A program made the position numbers and the translations under genes. Under the pieces are notes generated by a model that saw nothing but the letters and a program-made list of their open reading frames with translations, was not told where the DNA came from and ran no database searches. A DNA stretch of 64,000 nt from Cellulophaga algicola DSM 14237 (GTDB taxonomy: Bacteria > Bacteroidota > Bacteroidia > Flavobacteriales > Flavobacteriaceae). Positions 1 through 7,550 of this stretch are shown here, one piece after another. Location of the stretch: contig NC_014934.1 of NCBI RefSeq assembly GCF_000186265.1, forward strand, positions 4,402,001-4,466,000, read 5' to 3'. Each line of letters begins with the position of its first letter. Positions within the stretch are counted from its first letter, which is position 1.

Positions 1-2
1 AG

Positions 3-803
3 CAGGTATTACAAAAAGCCTTAAAAAAATCTAATTGGGAACCAGATTCTCTGGATTATATCATCACCGTGAGTTGTACAGGCATCATGATTCCTTCTTT
101 AGACGCGTATTTGATTAATGATTTAAATTTAAGACAAGACATTGTTCGCCTCCCTGTCACAGAAATGGGTTGCGCTGCAGGGGTATCGGGACTCATTTAC
201 GCCACCAATTTTTTAAAAGCTAATCCAAACAAAAGAGCAGCCGTTATAGCCGTAGAGAGCCCCACAGCCACATTCCAATTAGAAGACTATTCTATGGCAA
301 ACATGGTCAGTGCTGCTATTTTTGGTGATGGTGCTGCTTGTGTATTATTATCTTCGGAAGAAGATGCTATAGGACCTAGAATTATTGGGGATGAAATGTA
401 TCATTTTAAAGATGCCACCCATATGATGGGGTTCGATTTAACCAATAACGGCTTGCAAATGATCTTAGACCCTGCCGTACCCGCTACTATTGCCGCTCAT
501 TTTCCAGAAATTGTCCATCCATTTTTAAAAAAGAATGGAAGTGCTATTGAAAAAGTGGATCATTTAATTTTTCATCCTGGCGGACGTAAAATAGTACAAA
601 CTGTAGAAGAACTTTTTGGAGCTTTAGGAAAAAACATTGATGATACACGAGAAGTGCTTCGCCTTTATGGTAATATGAGTAGTGCTACCGTTTTATATGT
701 ATTAGAGCGTTTTTTAGAAAAAGAAATTCCCAAAGGAGAACAGGGTTTGGTTTTGAGTTTTGGACCTGGTTTCTCTGCACAACGGGTTTTATTAGAGTGG
801 TAA
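3..803 (+). CDS. Type III polyketide synthase (chalcone/stilbene synthase-like), 5' partial
   Basis: The reading frame is open from the window edge (first full codon at position 3), so the N-terminus is missing; about 266 residues are visible against about 350 for the family. An in-frame GTG at 69 is internal, because the residues before it (ITVSCTG) already match the family. The nucleophile cysteine sits in EMGCAAGVSG, the catalytic histidine in FHPGGRKI and the asparagine in YGNMSSATV, which together form the Cys-His-Asn triad of type III PKSs. These enzymes extend acyl-CoA or acyl-ACP starters with malonyl-CoA and cyclise the product to pyrones, resorcinols or phloroglucinols. The next gene starts 1 bp after the stop and fatty-acid-type enzymes follow, so I infer a fatty acyl starter; the product cannot be read from sequence. 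A plain FabH is less likely given the GNMSSATV and HPGGRKI motifs. Confidence 0.88.
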   Translation, partial: QVLQKALKKSNWEPDSLDYIITVSCTGIMIPSLDAYLINDLNLRQDIVRLPVTEMGCAAGVSGLIYATNFLKANPNKRAAVIAVESPTATFQLEDYSMANMVSAAIFGDGAACVLLSSEEDAIGPRIIGDEMYHFKDATHMMGFDLTNNGLQMILDPAVPATIAAHFPEIVHPFLKKNGSAIEKVDHLIFHPGGRKIVQTVEELFGALGKNIDDTREVLRLYGNMSSATVLYVLERFLEKEIPKGEQGLVLSFGPGFSAQRVLLEW

Positions 804-804
804 T

Positions 805-1593
805 ATGAAAAATACAGCAAAAAATAAATGGTCCATAATTCTTGGCGGAAGTAGCGGACTAGGTTTGGCTACTGCCAAAAAACTAGCGCAGCATAATTTT
901 AATCTCATAATTGTTCATCGCAGCAGGCGAAGCGATTTAGAACAAATAACAGCCGATTTTGAAGCCATAAGACAGAAAGGAATTCTATTAAAGAATTATA
1001 ATGTAGATGGCACCAATCCCGAGAAAAGAACAGAAGTAATTGAAGATATCAAAACTTGGATAGCTACAGATACTATTGCTGTTTTGGTACACAGTATAGC
1101 CAAGGGCAACCTTAAACCGATGCATTCCGAAATTGAAAAAGAATTAGAACATCAAGATTTTACCATTACCCTTGATGCTATGGCGATTAGTTTATATGAT
1201 TGGACCAAAGATGTCGTGAAAAATAAGTTGTTCGCTACAGATACTCGGATAATTTCTTTTACTAGTGAGGGCAATACTAAGGCTATACCTAATTATGCGG
1301 CAGTTTCTGTTGCCAAAGTAGCTCTAGAAGCCATTACCCGTAATATAGCCCTAGAATTTGCTCCTATTGGAATTAAAGCCAATTGTATTCAAGCAGGAAT
1401 TGTAGATACAGCATCACTTCAGATGATTCCTGGATATGAACGTATAAAAGATAGTGCTTTAAGTCGGAATCCGAACAAAAGATTAACGACTCCTGAAGAC
1501 ATTGCTAATGCTGTTTATCTGTTAACCATGGAAGAAGCTAAGTGGATCACTGGAACGGTTATTAAAGTAGATGGAGGAGAAAGTTTACAATAA
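805..1593 (+). CDS. FabL-like enoyl-ACP reductase (SDR family)
   Basis: This is a 262-residue short-chain dehydrogenase/reductase. The nucleotide-binding motif is the classical GGSSGLG (residues 14-20). The catalytic pair is Y164 and K171, spaced Y-x6-K as in enoyl-ACP reductases, not Y-x3-K as in ketoreductases. The segment VHSIAKG (95-101) resembles the FabI HSIA motif. The mix of a classical glycine motif with Y-x6-K is the hallmark of Bacillus FabL (enoyl reductase III), and the C-terminal half resembles FabL closely as I remember it (NYxxVxVxKxALEAxTR, then VDGGxSL). It probably reduces the enoyl double bond of an ACP-bound chain with NAD(P)H in the cytoplasm. It begins 1 bp after the polyketide synthase and is followed at once by the dehydratase, so it is part of that operon. 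A ketoreductase role cannot be fully excluded. Confidence 0.82.
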   Translation: MKNTAKNKWSIILGGSSGLGLATAKKLAQHNFNLIIVHRSRRSDLEQITADFEAIRQKGILLKNYNVDGTNPEKRTEVIEDIKTWIATDTIAVLVHSIAKGNLKPMHSEIEKELEHQDFTITLDAMAISLYDWTKDVVKNKLFATDTRIISFTSEGNTKAIPNYAAVSVAKVALEAITRNIALEFAPIGIKANCIQAGIVDTASLQMIPGYERIKDSALSRNPNKRLTTPEDIANAVYLLTMEEAKWITGTVIKVDGGESLQ

Positions 1594-1594
1594 T

Positions 1595-2047
1595 ATGGAA
1601 CATCAAATTATACTAGCACAGTTGCCTTACACAGCTCCTTTTTTGTTTGTAGATGGTCTAACGGCTATAGACACCAATGGTGTTTCTGGATTTTATACCT
1701 TTAAAAAAGAAGCTGATTTTTACAAGGGTCACTTTAAAAATAACCCTATTACTCCAGGAGTATTATTAACGGAGTGTTGTGCTCAAATAGGACTAGTATG
1801 CTTAGGTATTCACCTGATTACTTCAAGTGATACTTTAAGAGATAATGCCTTGCAAATTGCGTTAACAAGTTCAGAAATGGAATACTATTTACCGGTGTAT
1901 CCCGATGAAAAAGTAAGCGTTACATCTGAAAAAATATACTTTCGGTTTCATAAATTAAAATGTCATGTAAAAATGCATAATGCAGCAGGAAAATTAGTTT
2001 GCAAAGGAACGATTGCAGGAATGCTTAAAAATAAATCAAATGAATAA
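1595..2047 (+). CDS. FabZ-like 3-hydroxyacyl-ACP dehydratase (hotdog fold)
   Basis: This 150-residue protein matches the size of FabZ. PYTAPFLFVDGL (11-22) corresponds to the FabZ N-terminal segment, and KGHFKNNPITPGVLLTECCAQ-like residues (44-64) carry the catalytic H46 and E60. It should dehydrate 3-hydroxyacyl-ACP ahead of the enoyl reductase encoded just upstream. I chose the ATG at 1595, 1 bp after the preceding stop. An in-frame ATG at 1571 would add eight residues and overlap the reductase by 23 bp, and those residues do not look conserved. The stop overlaps the start of the next gene, which indicates translational coupling. Confidence 0.85.
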   Translation: MEHQIILAQLPYTAPFLFVDGLTAIDTNGVSGFYTFKKEADFYKGHFKNNPITPGVLLTECCAQIGLVCLGIHLITSSDTLRDNALQIALTSSEMEYYLPVYPDEKVSVTSEKIYFRFHKLKCHVKMHNAAGKLVCKGTIAGMLKNKSNE

Positions 2048-3314
2048 CCGTGTGGTCATTACAGGTTTGGGAGTTTGCGCGCCAAACGGCGTTAACCTAT
2101 CAGATTTCACCCATTCTTTAAAGAATGGAATTAGTGGTATCCGTTTCCAACAAGAATTGGCAGATTTAGAATTTGGGTGCCATATTGCAGGAAAGCCACA
2201 AGTAACAGATGCTCACAAACAGGCCTATTTTACACCATTACAATTGCGTGCTTTAAATTCTACGGGCATTGTCTATGGCGTAATCGCTGGTGTAGATGCA
2301 TGGAAAGATGCTAAATTACCTATTAAAAATACTACTTCTCCGGATTGGGATAACGGAATTATTTTTGGTACCGGAATACTAGGGGTAGATCAATTTAGGG
2401 AATCTATTCATTTAATTGATGCCAAAAACACCCGTCGGTTGGGCAGTACCTCTGTTATGCAAACTATGGCTAGTGGCATAAGTGCTTATCTAGGTGGTAT
2501 ATTAGGTTGCGGTAATCAAGTAACCACAAATTCTTCGGCATGTACTACAGGTACCGAAGGTATTCTAATGGCGTATGAACGCATTAAGTTAGGGAAGGCA
2601 AACGTCATACTTACAGGTAGTTGTAGTGATAGTGGACCTTATGTTTGGGGTGGATTTGATGCCATGCGAATACTGCCAAGAACCTATAACAATAATCCTA
2701 CGAATGCCAGTAGACCTATGAGTGCCTCTGCAACTGGTTTTGTAGCAGGGAGTGGGGCGGGAGCATTGGTGTTAGAGTCCTTAGATAGCGCATTAAAAAG
2801 AGGCGTTCCAATTTATGCTGAAGTTCTTGGGGGTGCCGTGAATAGTGGCGGACAAAGAGGTGAAGGCACTATGACAGCACCAAATAGTGAAGCGGTACAG
2901 CGCTGTATTGTTGATGCCGTTAGAGATGCCCATATTAATTTTGCAGATATTGATGTCATAAATGGGCATTTGACAGCAACAGCTAAAGACGCACTAGAAA
3001 TAGAGAATTGGAGTAAGGCCTTGGGTCGTAAAGAAAGCAATTTTCCTTATATCAATTCTTTCAAAGGTATTTTTGGTCACTGCTTAGCCGCTGCTGGGAG
3101 TATTGAAGCTGTTGCAAGCATACTACAATTTAAGGAAGGTCTTGTGTTTGGAAATAGCAACTGTGAAGATTTGCATCCTGACATTACGCGGCTCATAGCC
3201 CCACATAAAATTCCTCAACAAACTATAAAGCATCAACCTAAAATTATGGCAAAAGCAAGCTTTGGCTTTGGAGATGTAAATGCATGTGCTATTTTTAAAG
3301 AATATATAAACTAA
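2040..3314 (+). CDS. Beta-ketoacyl-ACP synthase (KAS I/II, FabF-like)
   Basis: This is a 424-residue thiolase-fold condensing enzyme. The nucleophile is C168 in NSSACTTGTEG, and the two histidines are H310 (NGHLTATAKDALE) and H347 (FGHCLAAAGS), with K342 nearby; this gives the Cys-His-His set of elongating KAS enzymes. The C-terminus has the expected ASFGFGDVNA. It would condense malonyl-ACP with a growing acyl-ACP. I chose the ATG at 2040, which overlaps the dehydratase stop (ATGAATAA); the longer version from 2013 adds nine unconserved residues. There is no separate chain-length factor, so it probably acts as a homodimer. The carrier protein gene follows 25 bp downstream. Confidence 0.88.
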   Translation: MNNRVVITGLGVCAPNGVNLSDFTHSLKNGISGIRFQQELADLEFGCHIAGKPQVTDAHKQAYFTPLQLRALNSTGIVYGVIAGVDAWKDAKLPIKNTTSPDWDNGIIFGTGILGVDQFRESIHLIDAKNTRRLGSTSVMQTMASGISAYLGGILGCGNQVTTNSSACTTGTEGILMAYERIKLGKANVILTGSCSDSGPYVWGGFDAMRILPRTYNNNPTNASRPMSASATGFVAGSGAGALVLESLDSALKRGVPIYAEVLGGAVNSGGQRGEGTMTAPNSEAVQRCIVDAVRDAHINFADIDVINGHLTATAKDALEIENWSKALGRKESNFPYINSFKGIFGHCLAAAGSIEAVASILQFKEGLVFGNSNCEDLHPDITRLIAPHKIPQQTIKHQPKIMAKASFGFGDVNACAIFKEYIN

Positions 3315-3339
3315 TTATCCCCGTATTTAATTACACCCT

Positions 3340-3594
3340 ATGGAAACAGAAGAACGCTATCAGAAATTAAAAGAAATTATAAAAATCTACCTTCCTGAAG
3401 ATGTGTCAATTTTGGAAGTTACCAATGAAAGTCATTTCATTAATGAGTTAAATATTAATTCTGCCAACCTCGTAGATATTGTGCTAGATGTTGAAGATGC
3501 TTTTGATATTACCCTTGAAAATGAAGATATGGATCAGATGCTTACCGTTAATGATGCCTTACAGATTATTCAGAATAAATTAGATGCTAAATAA
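3340..3594 (+). CDS. Acyl carrier protein
   Basis: This is an 84-residue acidic helical protein of typical ACP size. The phosphopantetheine attachment serine is S41 in LNINSANLVDIV, matching the family pattern of a serine followed by a helix that ends in an acidic stretch (DVEDAF). It is the last gene of the polyketide/fatty-acyl operon and is probably the dedicated carrier for the ketoacyl synthase, dehydratase and enoyl reductase encoded before it. The motif has NSA in place of the usual DSL, so it is a divergent, specialised carrier rather than the housekeeping AcpP. Its last 8 bp overlap the convergent terC gene. Confidence 0.85.
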   Translation: METEERYQKLKEIIKIYLPEDVSILEVTNESHFINELNINSANLVDIVLDVEDAFDITLENEDMDQMLTVNDALQIIQNKLDAK

Positions 3595-4537
3595 CTTCTT
3601 CTTCTTTCCCTTTAATCAAAAGAGATGCAACTATACCACCAATTAGTGCTAAAGCTATCACTCCTAAAGATAACCACTCTGGAAATTCTACATGATGAGA
3701 CAAGAGCATTTTTATCCCCACAAAGGCTAGGATAACAACCAAACTATAATTGATGTATCTGAATTTCTGTAACATTCTAGAAATTAAGAAGTACATAGAA
3801 CGCAAACCTAAAATAGCCAAGATATTAGAGGTAAATACAATAAAAGGATCTGCTGTAATGGCTAATATGGCAGGAATACTATCTAGCGCAAATAAAATAT
3901 CTGTCAGCTCTATAACAATTAGGGCTACAAATAGGGGAGTAGCTGCATTCAATCCCATCCGCTTAACAAAAAAATCGTGTCCATTAATTTGAGACGTTAT
4001 TGGATATACTTTTTTAATTTGCCGAAAAACAAAAGAGTTTTTAGGATCAAAGTTTTCATCATCTCCTTTTAACATCTTAAAAGCAGTATACAATAGGAAT
4101 ACTCCAAATACATAAATAATCCATTCAAATCTCGTAATTAAAGCTACCCCAAAAAAGATCATTAAAGCTCTAAACACAATGGCTCCTAGAATACCCCAAA
4201 ATAATACGCGATGTTGGTAAATTAATGGAATTTTAAAAGAAGTAAAAATCACAGCAATAACAAACACGTTGTCAATACTTAAAGAAAGTTCTATTAAATA
4301 TCCGGTAATGTACTTTAAAACAGCACCTTTGGGTGTAAGTCCCGTAGGATTTTCTATTAGCCCCGAAGAGAACAACCAATAAATCACTCCGCTAAACGCT
4401 AAAGCAACGGTAACCCAAACGGCGGTCCATATGCTAGCCTCTTTTGTTTTTATAATATGGTCTTCTTTATTAAAAACACCCAAATCAAGGGCTAAAAAAA
4501 TTATAATTAGCACCAGAAACAATCCCCAAATTAACAT
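3587..4537 (-). CDS. TerC/Alx family integral membrane protein
   Basis: This 316-residue, highly hydrophobic protein has about eight or nine predicted membrane segments starting at residue 3. It shows the TerC family signatures: acidic residues inside membrane helices, as in ELSLSIDNVFVIAVIF and IELTDILFALDSIPAILAIT. Members of the family are linked to manganese or tellurite handling and to loading metalloproteins during export; the substrate here is unknown. It lies convergent to, and overlaps by 8 bp, the acyl carrier protein gene, so it is a separate transcription unit. I saw no recognisable manganese riboswitch in the upstream gap. Confidence 0.9.
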   Translation of the reverse strand: MLIWGLFLVLIIIFLALDLGVFNKEDHIIKTKEASIWTAVWVTVALAFSGVIYWLFSSGLIENPTGLTPKGAVLKYITGYLIELSLSIDNVFVIAVIFTSFKIPLIYQHRVLFWGILGAIVFRALMIFFGVALITRFEWIIYVFGVFLLYTAFKMLKGDDENFDPKNSFVFRQIKKVYPITSQINGHDFFVKRMGLNAATPLFVALIVIELTDILFALDSIPAILAITADPFIVFTSNILAILGLRSMYFLISRMLQKFRYINYSLVVILAFVGIKMLLSHHVEFPEWLSLGVIALALIGGIVASLLIKGKEEEVI

Positions 4538-4755
4538 ATGAATGCATTTTAAAAAGTAAAAGTAATCATGATTTGATAATAATAAGTATCAGAATTAAAA
4601 AATAATTAATTCAATCGATTTTAATGGTTATTGAGTGTATTTATTAACTCCAATATATAGCAGAAAAATTAGACACCTAACATACAATGTAAGACTCAAT
4701 TCAAATTTACAAAACACCAAAACTTTGTTTTTTTTTGCAATACAGCAACTCTGCT
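4538..4755. other. Intergenic, no gene seen
   Basis: This is the AT-rich gap upstream of terC (reading left) and of the small ORF at 4756 (reading right). I find no convincing ORF, hairpin or perfect TAnnTTTG box. The poly-T run near 4730-4737 sits just before the small ORF. Confidence 0.4.
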
Positions 4756-4959
4756 ATGAAAAATAAAAAAAAATATTATTCTTTCTGGGTGATTATCCTG
4801 TTCTTTTCTGTAGTATTTTATCAACTTATTGCTCAAGAAAAAAATAGCACCAGCAAAAACTACACTAGCAGAAGAAGAATAAGAAGAAGAAGAAGAAGAA
4901 GAAGAAGAGATTGTCGTGTTTCTGTTCGAGTTAAATTGTACAAACATGGTAGAATTTAA
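4756..4959 (+). CDS. Small membrane or secreted protein with arginine-tract tail (doubtful)
   Basis: This is a 67-codon ORF. Residues 1-27 have lysines followed by a hydrophobic stretch ending QLIAQ, a good signal peptide or membrane anchor. Then come about 13 polar residues, an arginine run (three Arg, Ile, nine Arg) encoded by AGA triplets, and DCRVSVRVKLYKHGRI. No homologous family comes to mind. The arginine run is simply one reading of an AAG repeat. In the next frame the same repeat reads as a glutamate run that would join a different tail (ending MVEFKRN) but for one TAA at 4880-4882. The true protein may therefore be shorter or frameshifted. The start was chosen because it gives the lysine-rich n-region of a signal peptide. 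The signal-like N-terminus argues that some gene is here. Confidence 0.35.
   Translation: MKNKKKYYSFWVIILFFSVVFYQLIAQEKNSTSKNYTSRRRIRRRRRRRRRDCRVSVRVKLYKHGRI
4871..4909 (+). repeat. AAG/GAA trinucleotide tract
   Basis: A pure purine triplet tract, GAA-GAA-GAA then an ATA interruption then nine AAG units from 4881 to 4907. Slippage here would add or remove whole codons without changing frame. The opposite strand reads as a serine run, which explains a spurious ORF there. Confidence 0.9.
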
Positions 4960-5079
4960 ACGTAACTAATTTTAACTCACTAGTAGCTACATTGCAAAGT
5001 TCTTAAAACGAGTAGCTTAAATTGGTCTGGTCCAAACCAAAATTAAGGTAATGGCAATTGATCCTTTCCTCTAAAAAAC

Positions 5080-5119
5080 AAAGAAAGCCTTAAAACATTT
5101 ATGTTTTAAGGCTTTCTTT
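5080..5119 (-). terminator. Bidirectional hairpin terminator after hpf
   Basis: A perfect 19-bp stem (5080-5098 with 5101-5119) around a 2-nt TT loop, GC core AGCC/GGCT and A/T flanks that give a U-run on either strand. It lies 20 bp past the stop of the hibernation factor gene on the minus strand. Confidence 0.85.
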
Positions 5120-5139
5120 CTAGGAATAACAAATAGGTA

Positions 5140-5445
5140 CTATTTAACCCTACTCATTTTATCTTTTCTTTTTTGAAGTTGACGTTCTAATTCATCTACA
5201 GATGATGCTATTGATGCTTCAAAACTTCCATTGCTAGATTCTGCAAATAATACTGGACCAGGAATACTTAATTTAATATTACAAATTAACCCTGTATCTG
5301 GAGTAGAGGTATTTTCCTTTTTCAAAAAAACATCTGCACGAATAATATTATCATGTTTATCAAAAAGCTTTGTAAGTTTCTTACCTGCGAAAATTTCCAA
5401 TCTTTCACTTGCTTTTACGTCGTTATATTCAAAATTGATATTCAT
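5140..5445 (-). CDS. hpf: Ribosome hibernation-promoting factor, short form (HPF/RaiA)
   Basis: This 101-residue protein consists of a single S30AE-type domain: beta-strand MNINFEYNDVKAS, a helix with KKLTKLFDKHDNI, then strands with ADVFLKKEN and a lysine/arginine-rich final helix (RQLQKRKDK). It binds the 30S decoding region and blocks mRNA and tRNA binding in stationary phase. The protein lacks the C-terminal dimerisation domain of long HPF, so it is the short type. It is monocistronic, with a strong hairpin terminator immediately downstream. Confidence 0.88.
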   Translation of the reverse strand: MNINFEYNDVKASERLEIFAGKKLTKLFDKHDNIIRADVFLKKENTSTPDTGLICNIKLSIPGPVLFAESSNGSFEASIASSVDELERQLQKRKDKMSRVK

Positions 5446-5610
5446 ATATATACTTTATTTAAATTGATACTAATACTAACTCTTTTCTGATACTTAAAGA
5501 TACCACATTTTTTCCTTAAAGTAATTGTTAAATATGCATTAATACTATATTAAATCATTTTTAGTTTGAAGTATTTTTCGTACATTAATAGTGGATTTAA
5601 ACACGAGGAC

Positions 5611-5952
5611 ATGAAAGAATCAAAAATTAATGTAGCACAGCCAAAAGATTTTTTGGATAAACGCAATTATTTAATCAAATTAGAGCGGTATTCAAAAGAA
5701 TTAGATCAATTAGACGTAAAACTCAACAGTTACACTTGCGAGCCAAAAACGGAAGATTTATTTGAACGGAAGAGTTTGTTAAAACAACAGATGCATCGTT
5801 TAAAAAAAACAAATCAAGAAATAATTTACTCAGTTAAAGAACGAAAAGATCTCTTAGAAAATCAAGTTGATCGGATCAAAATTCAACTGCAGGAATTTAT
5901 TACATTGCAATCAGAATTTCATGCTTATTATACAAGGGCACAACAGCATTAA
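5611..5952 (+). CDS. Hypothetical coiled-coil protein
   Basis: I do not recognise this 113-residue protein. It is rich in Lys, Glu, Leu and Gln with heptad-like spacing through most of its length (about residues 20-105), so a long alpha-helical coiled coil is likely; it has no signal peptide or membrane segment. I chose the ATG at 5611, preceded by ACGAGGAC, over the upstream TTG at 5566, which would add 15 unremarkable residues. It stands alone, with about 165 bp of AT-rich DNA before it. Confidence 0.6.
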   Translation: MKESKINVAQPKDFLDKRNYLIKLERYSKELDQLDVKLNSYTCEPKTEDLFERKSLLKQQMHRLKKTNQEIIYSVKERKDLLENQVDRIKIQLQEFITLQSEFHAYYTRAQQH

Positions 5953-6332
5953 GTTTCTTTTTTGATGTACAAATGCTATTCCGCCACTTGATTAATTTAA
6001 TTTCTAGATGCTTGATTTTAGGAGGTGTCAATACTAAAAATATTGCAAACATTCCTAAGAATTAAGCGCTGGACAAACCCATTGCGGAAAATAGTTGCAT
6101 TATCTTAGATTGGACGTTTTCAATAACAACAAGTGGTATATATGCTCTTGTCATAGACTATTATTAGGTAAGGGAAATTCTATAGAAACGATTAATTGAA
6201 TAACTGATTGTAATTTCTTGAAGGTAAAAGGCGATACCAACAACCCCTACTTATCAATTTTAGAGAATGCCAAATGGGAAAAAACATCCATTTGGTATAG
6301 CAGACCTCCTCACAAATCATAATTATATAAGG
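5953..6332. other. Intergenic, with a possible degraded coding remnant
   Basis: There is no intact gene in this 380-bp gap. In one plus frame a run from about 6203 to the stop at 6320-6322 reads like protein (KGDTNNPYLSILENAKW, then EKTSIWYSRPPHKS) but has no start and follows a TGA, so it may be the tail of a decayed gene. I could not assign a family. Confidence 0.3.
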
Positions 6333-7361
6333 TTAAAGCGCTTTAAAAGAGGAATCCCGTACAATTAAATTTGTCTTAATCTCAATAGTTTTAGATACCA
6401 ATTCTTTATTAGGAAGGTTAATTTCTTCTATTAAAGACTTAGCTGCAATTCGACCAATACGTTCTCCTGGTTGGTCTACAGTAGAAAGCTCTGGTTGTAT
6501 TATCGTTGAATTTATTGAATTACTAAATCCTACCACCGCAACTTCTTCTGGGATTTTTACATTAAATTTATGCAATGCTTTAATAGCGCCAATAGCGGCA
6601 TTGTCTGTAATTGCAAAAATAGCATCTGGTCTTACTTTCTGACTCAATAAAACATTCGTAAGTCGCTTGCCATTATTTAATGAAATATCTTCCGTACTCT
6701 GTACTAATTTTGGATTGAAAGGAATACCATACGTTTTTAAAGCTCTTTTATAGCCTTCAAAGCGTTTTTCAGAATTGAAGGAATTCTCTGTTTCTTTAAG
6801 GATGGCAATTCTTTTTTTTCCTAAACCAATTAAATGTTCTACAGCATTGAAAGCCGCTTCTTCCTCATTTATTACAATCTGAGTACAAGGTACTTTTTCT
6901 GAGACTTTATCAAACAATACTAAGGGAATTCGCTGTAAGGTTTCCAATACCTGATGGATAGATTTTGTTTTTTTAGCTAAAGATAATAAAATACCATCTG
7001 CACCAAATTGCAACATGGTTTGCAACATTTCAGTTTGTTTATTCTCTTCATTGTTAGATTCTGAAATTATCACCCGATATCCATTGAGTTCGGCCTCTTC
7101 CAATATCCCTTTGAGTAGGGTAGACGTGTACAAGTGAGAAATATTAGGTACAATCACTCCTATAATATTCGTTCTATGAGTTCTAAAACCTTTAGCAAAC
7201 AAATTAGGCACATAATTTAATTTTTCAGCCAATTCTTTTACCCTACTAATGGTAAGATCACTGATATCTGGATGATTATTTAAGGCTCTTGACACTGTTG
7301 AAACAGAGATACTTAACTTCCTTGCTAGATCTTTTAAGGTAACCGTAGTCTTCTTTTCCAT
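6333..7361 (-). CDS. LacI-family transcriptional regulator
   Basis: This 342-residue protein begins with a LacI helix-turn-helix (VTLKDLARKLSISVSTVSRALNN, about residues 7-29), then the hinge YVPNLFAKGFRT (about 51-62) and a periplasmic-binding-like effector domain starting NIIGVIVPNISH. It is transcribed away from the receptor/hydrolase/symporter/kinase genes and sits next to them, the usual position of a local sugar regulator. A classic LacI-type palindrome (GCAAACGTTTGC) lies in the shared gap, so it probably represses the locus, and perhaps itself, until a sugar or glycoside binds. The effector identity is inferred from the neighbours only. Confidence 0.92.
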   Translation of the reverse strand: MEKKTTVTLKDLARKLSISVSTVSRALNNHPDISDLTISRVKELAEKLNYVPNLFAKGFRTHRTNIIGVIVPNISHLYTSTLLKGILEEAELNGYRVIISESNNEENKQTEMLQTMLQFGADGILLSLAKKTKSIHQVLETLQRIPLVLFDKVSEKVPCTQIVINEEEAAFNAVEHLIGLGKKRIAILKETENSFNSEKRFEGYKRALKTYGIPFNPKLVQSTEDISLNNGKRLTNVLLSQKVRPDAIFAITDNAAIGAIKALHKFNVKIPEEVAVVGFSNSINSTIIQPELSTVDQPGERIGRIAAKSLIEEINLPNKELVSKTIEIKTNLIVRDSSFKAL

Positions 7362-7433
7362 GTCCTCTCTTTTTTATATTTTAAGAGTAATTTATGACTC
7401 CCCCAATAAATTTAACACATTGCAATCGTTCCC

Positions 7434-7445
7434 GCAAACGTTTGC
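7434..7445. promoter_or_regulatory. LacI-family operator palindrome
   Basis: GCAAACGTTTGC is a perfect 12-bp palindrome with the central CG typical of LacI/PurR-family operators, 72 bp from the regulator start and 105 bp from the receptor start. A degenerate half-similar copy (GCAATCGTT) lies just to the left at 7422-7430. Candidate -7 sequence around 7458-7466 lies just downstream toward the receptor gene, so binding could block RNA polymerase. Confidence 0.75.
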
Positions 7446-7550
7446 ATAAGAAATTTGTAAATTTTGCACTTAAAAATTATAATATCAATATAAATTTAAC
7501 CTGTATTTAAATAATTAACTCAAAAACTTTTATTAACTAAACGACAAATT

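Noticed and set aside
3601-4700. Manganese (yybP-ykoY type) riboswitch before terC
   Set aside because: I looked for its conserved structure upstream of 4537 and saw no matching hairpins.
4696-4947. Minus-strand ORF with a long serine run
   Set aside because: It is only the reverse reading of the AAG tract, has no homology-like features, and its start region is the complement of the plus-strand ORF.
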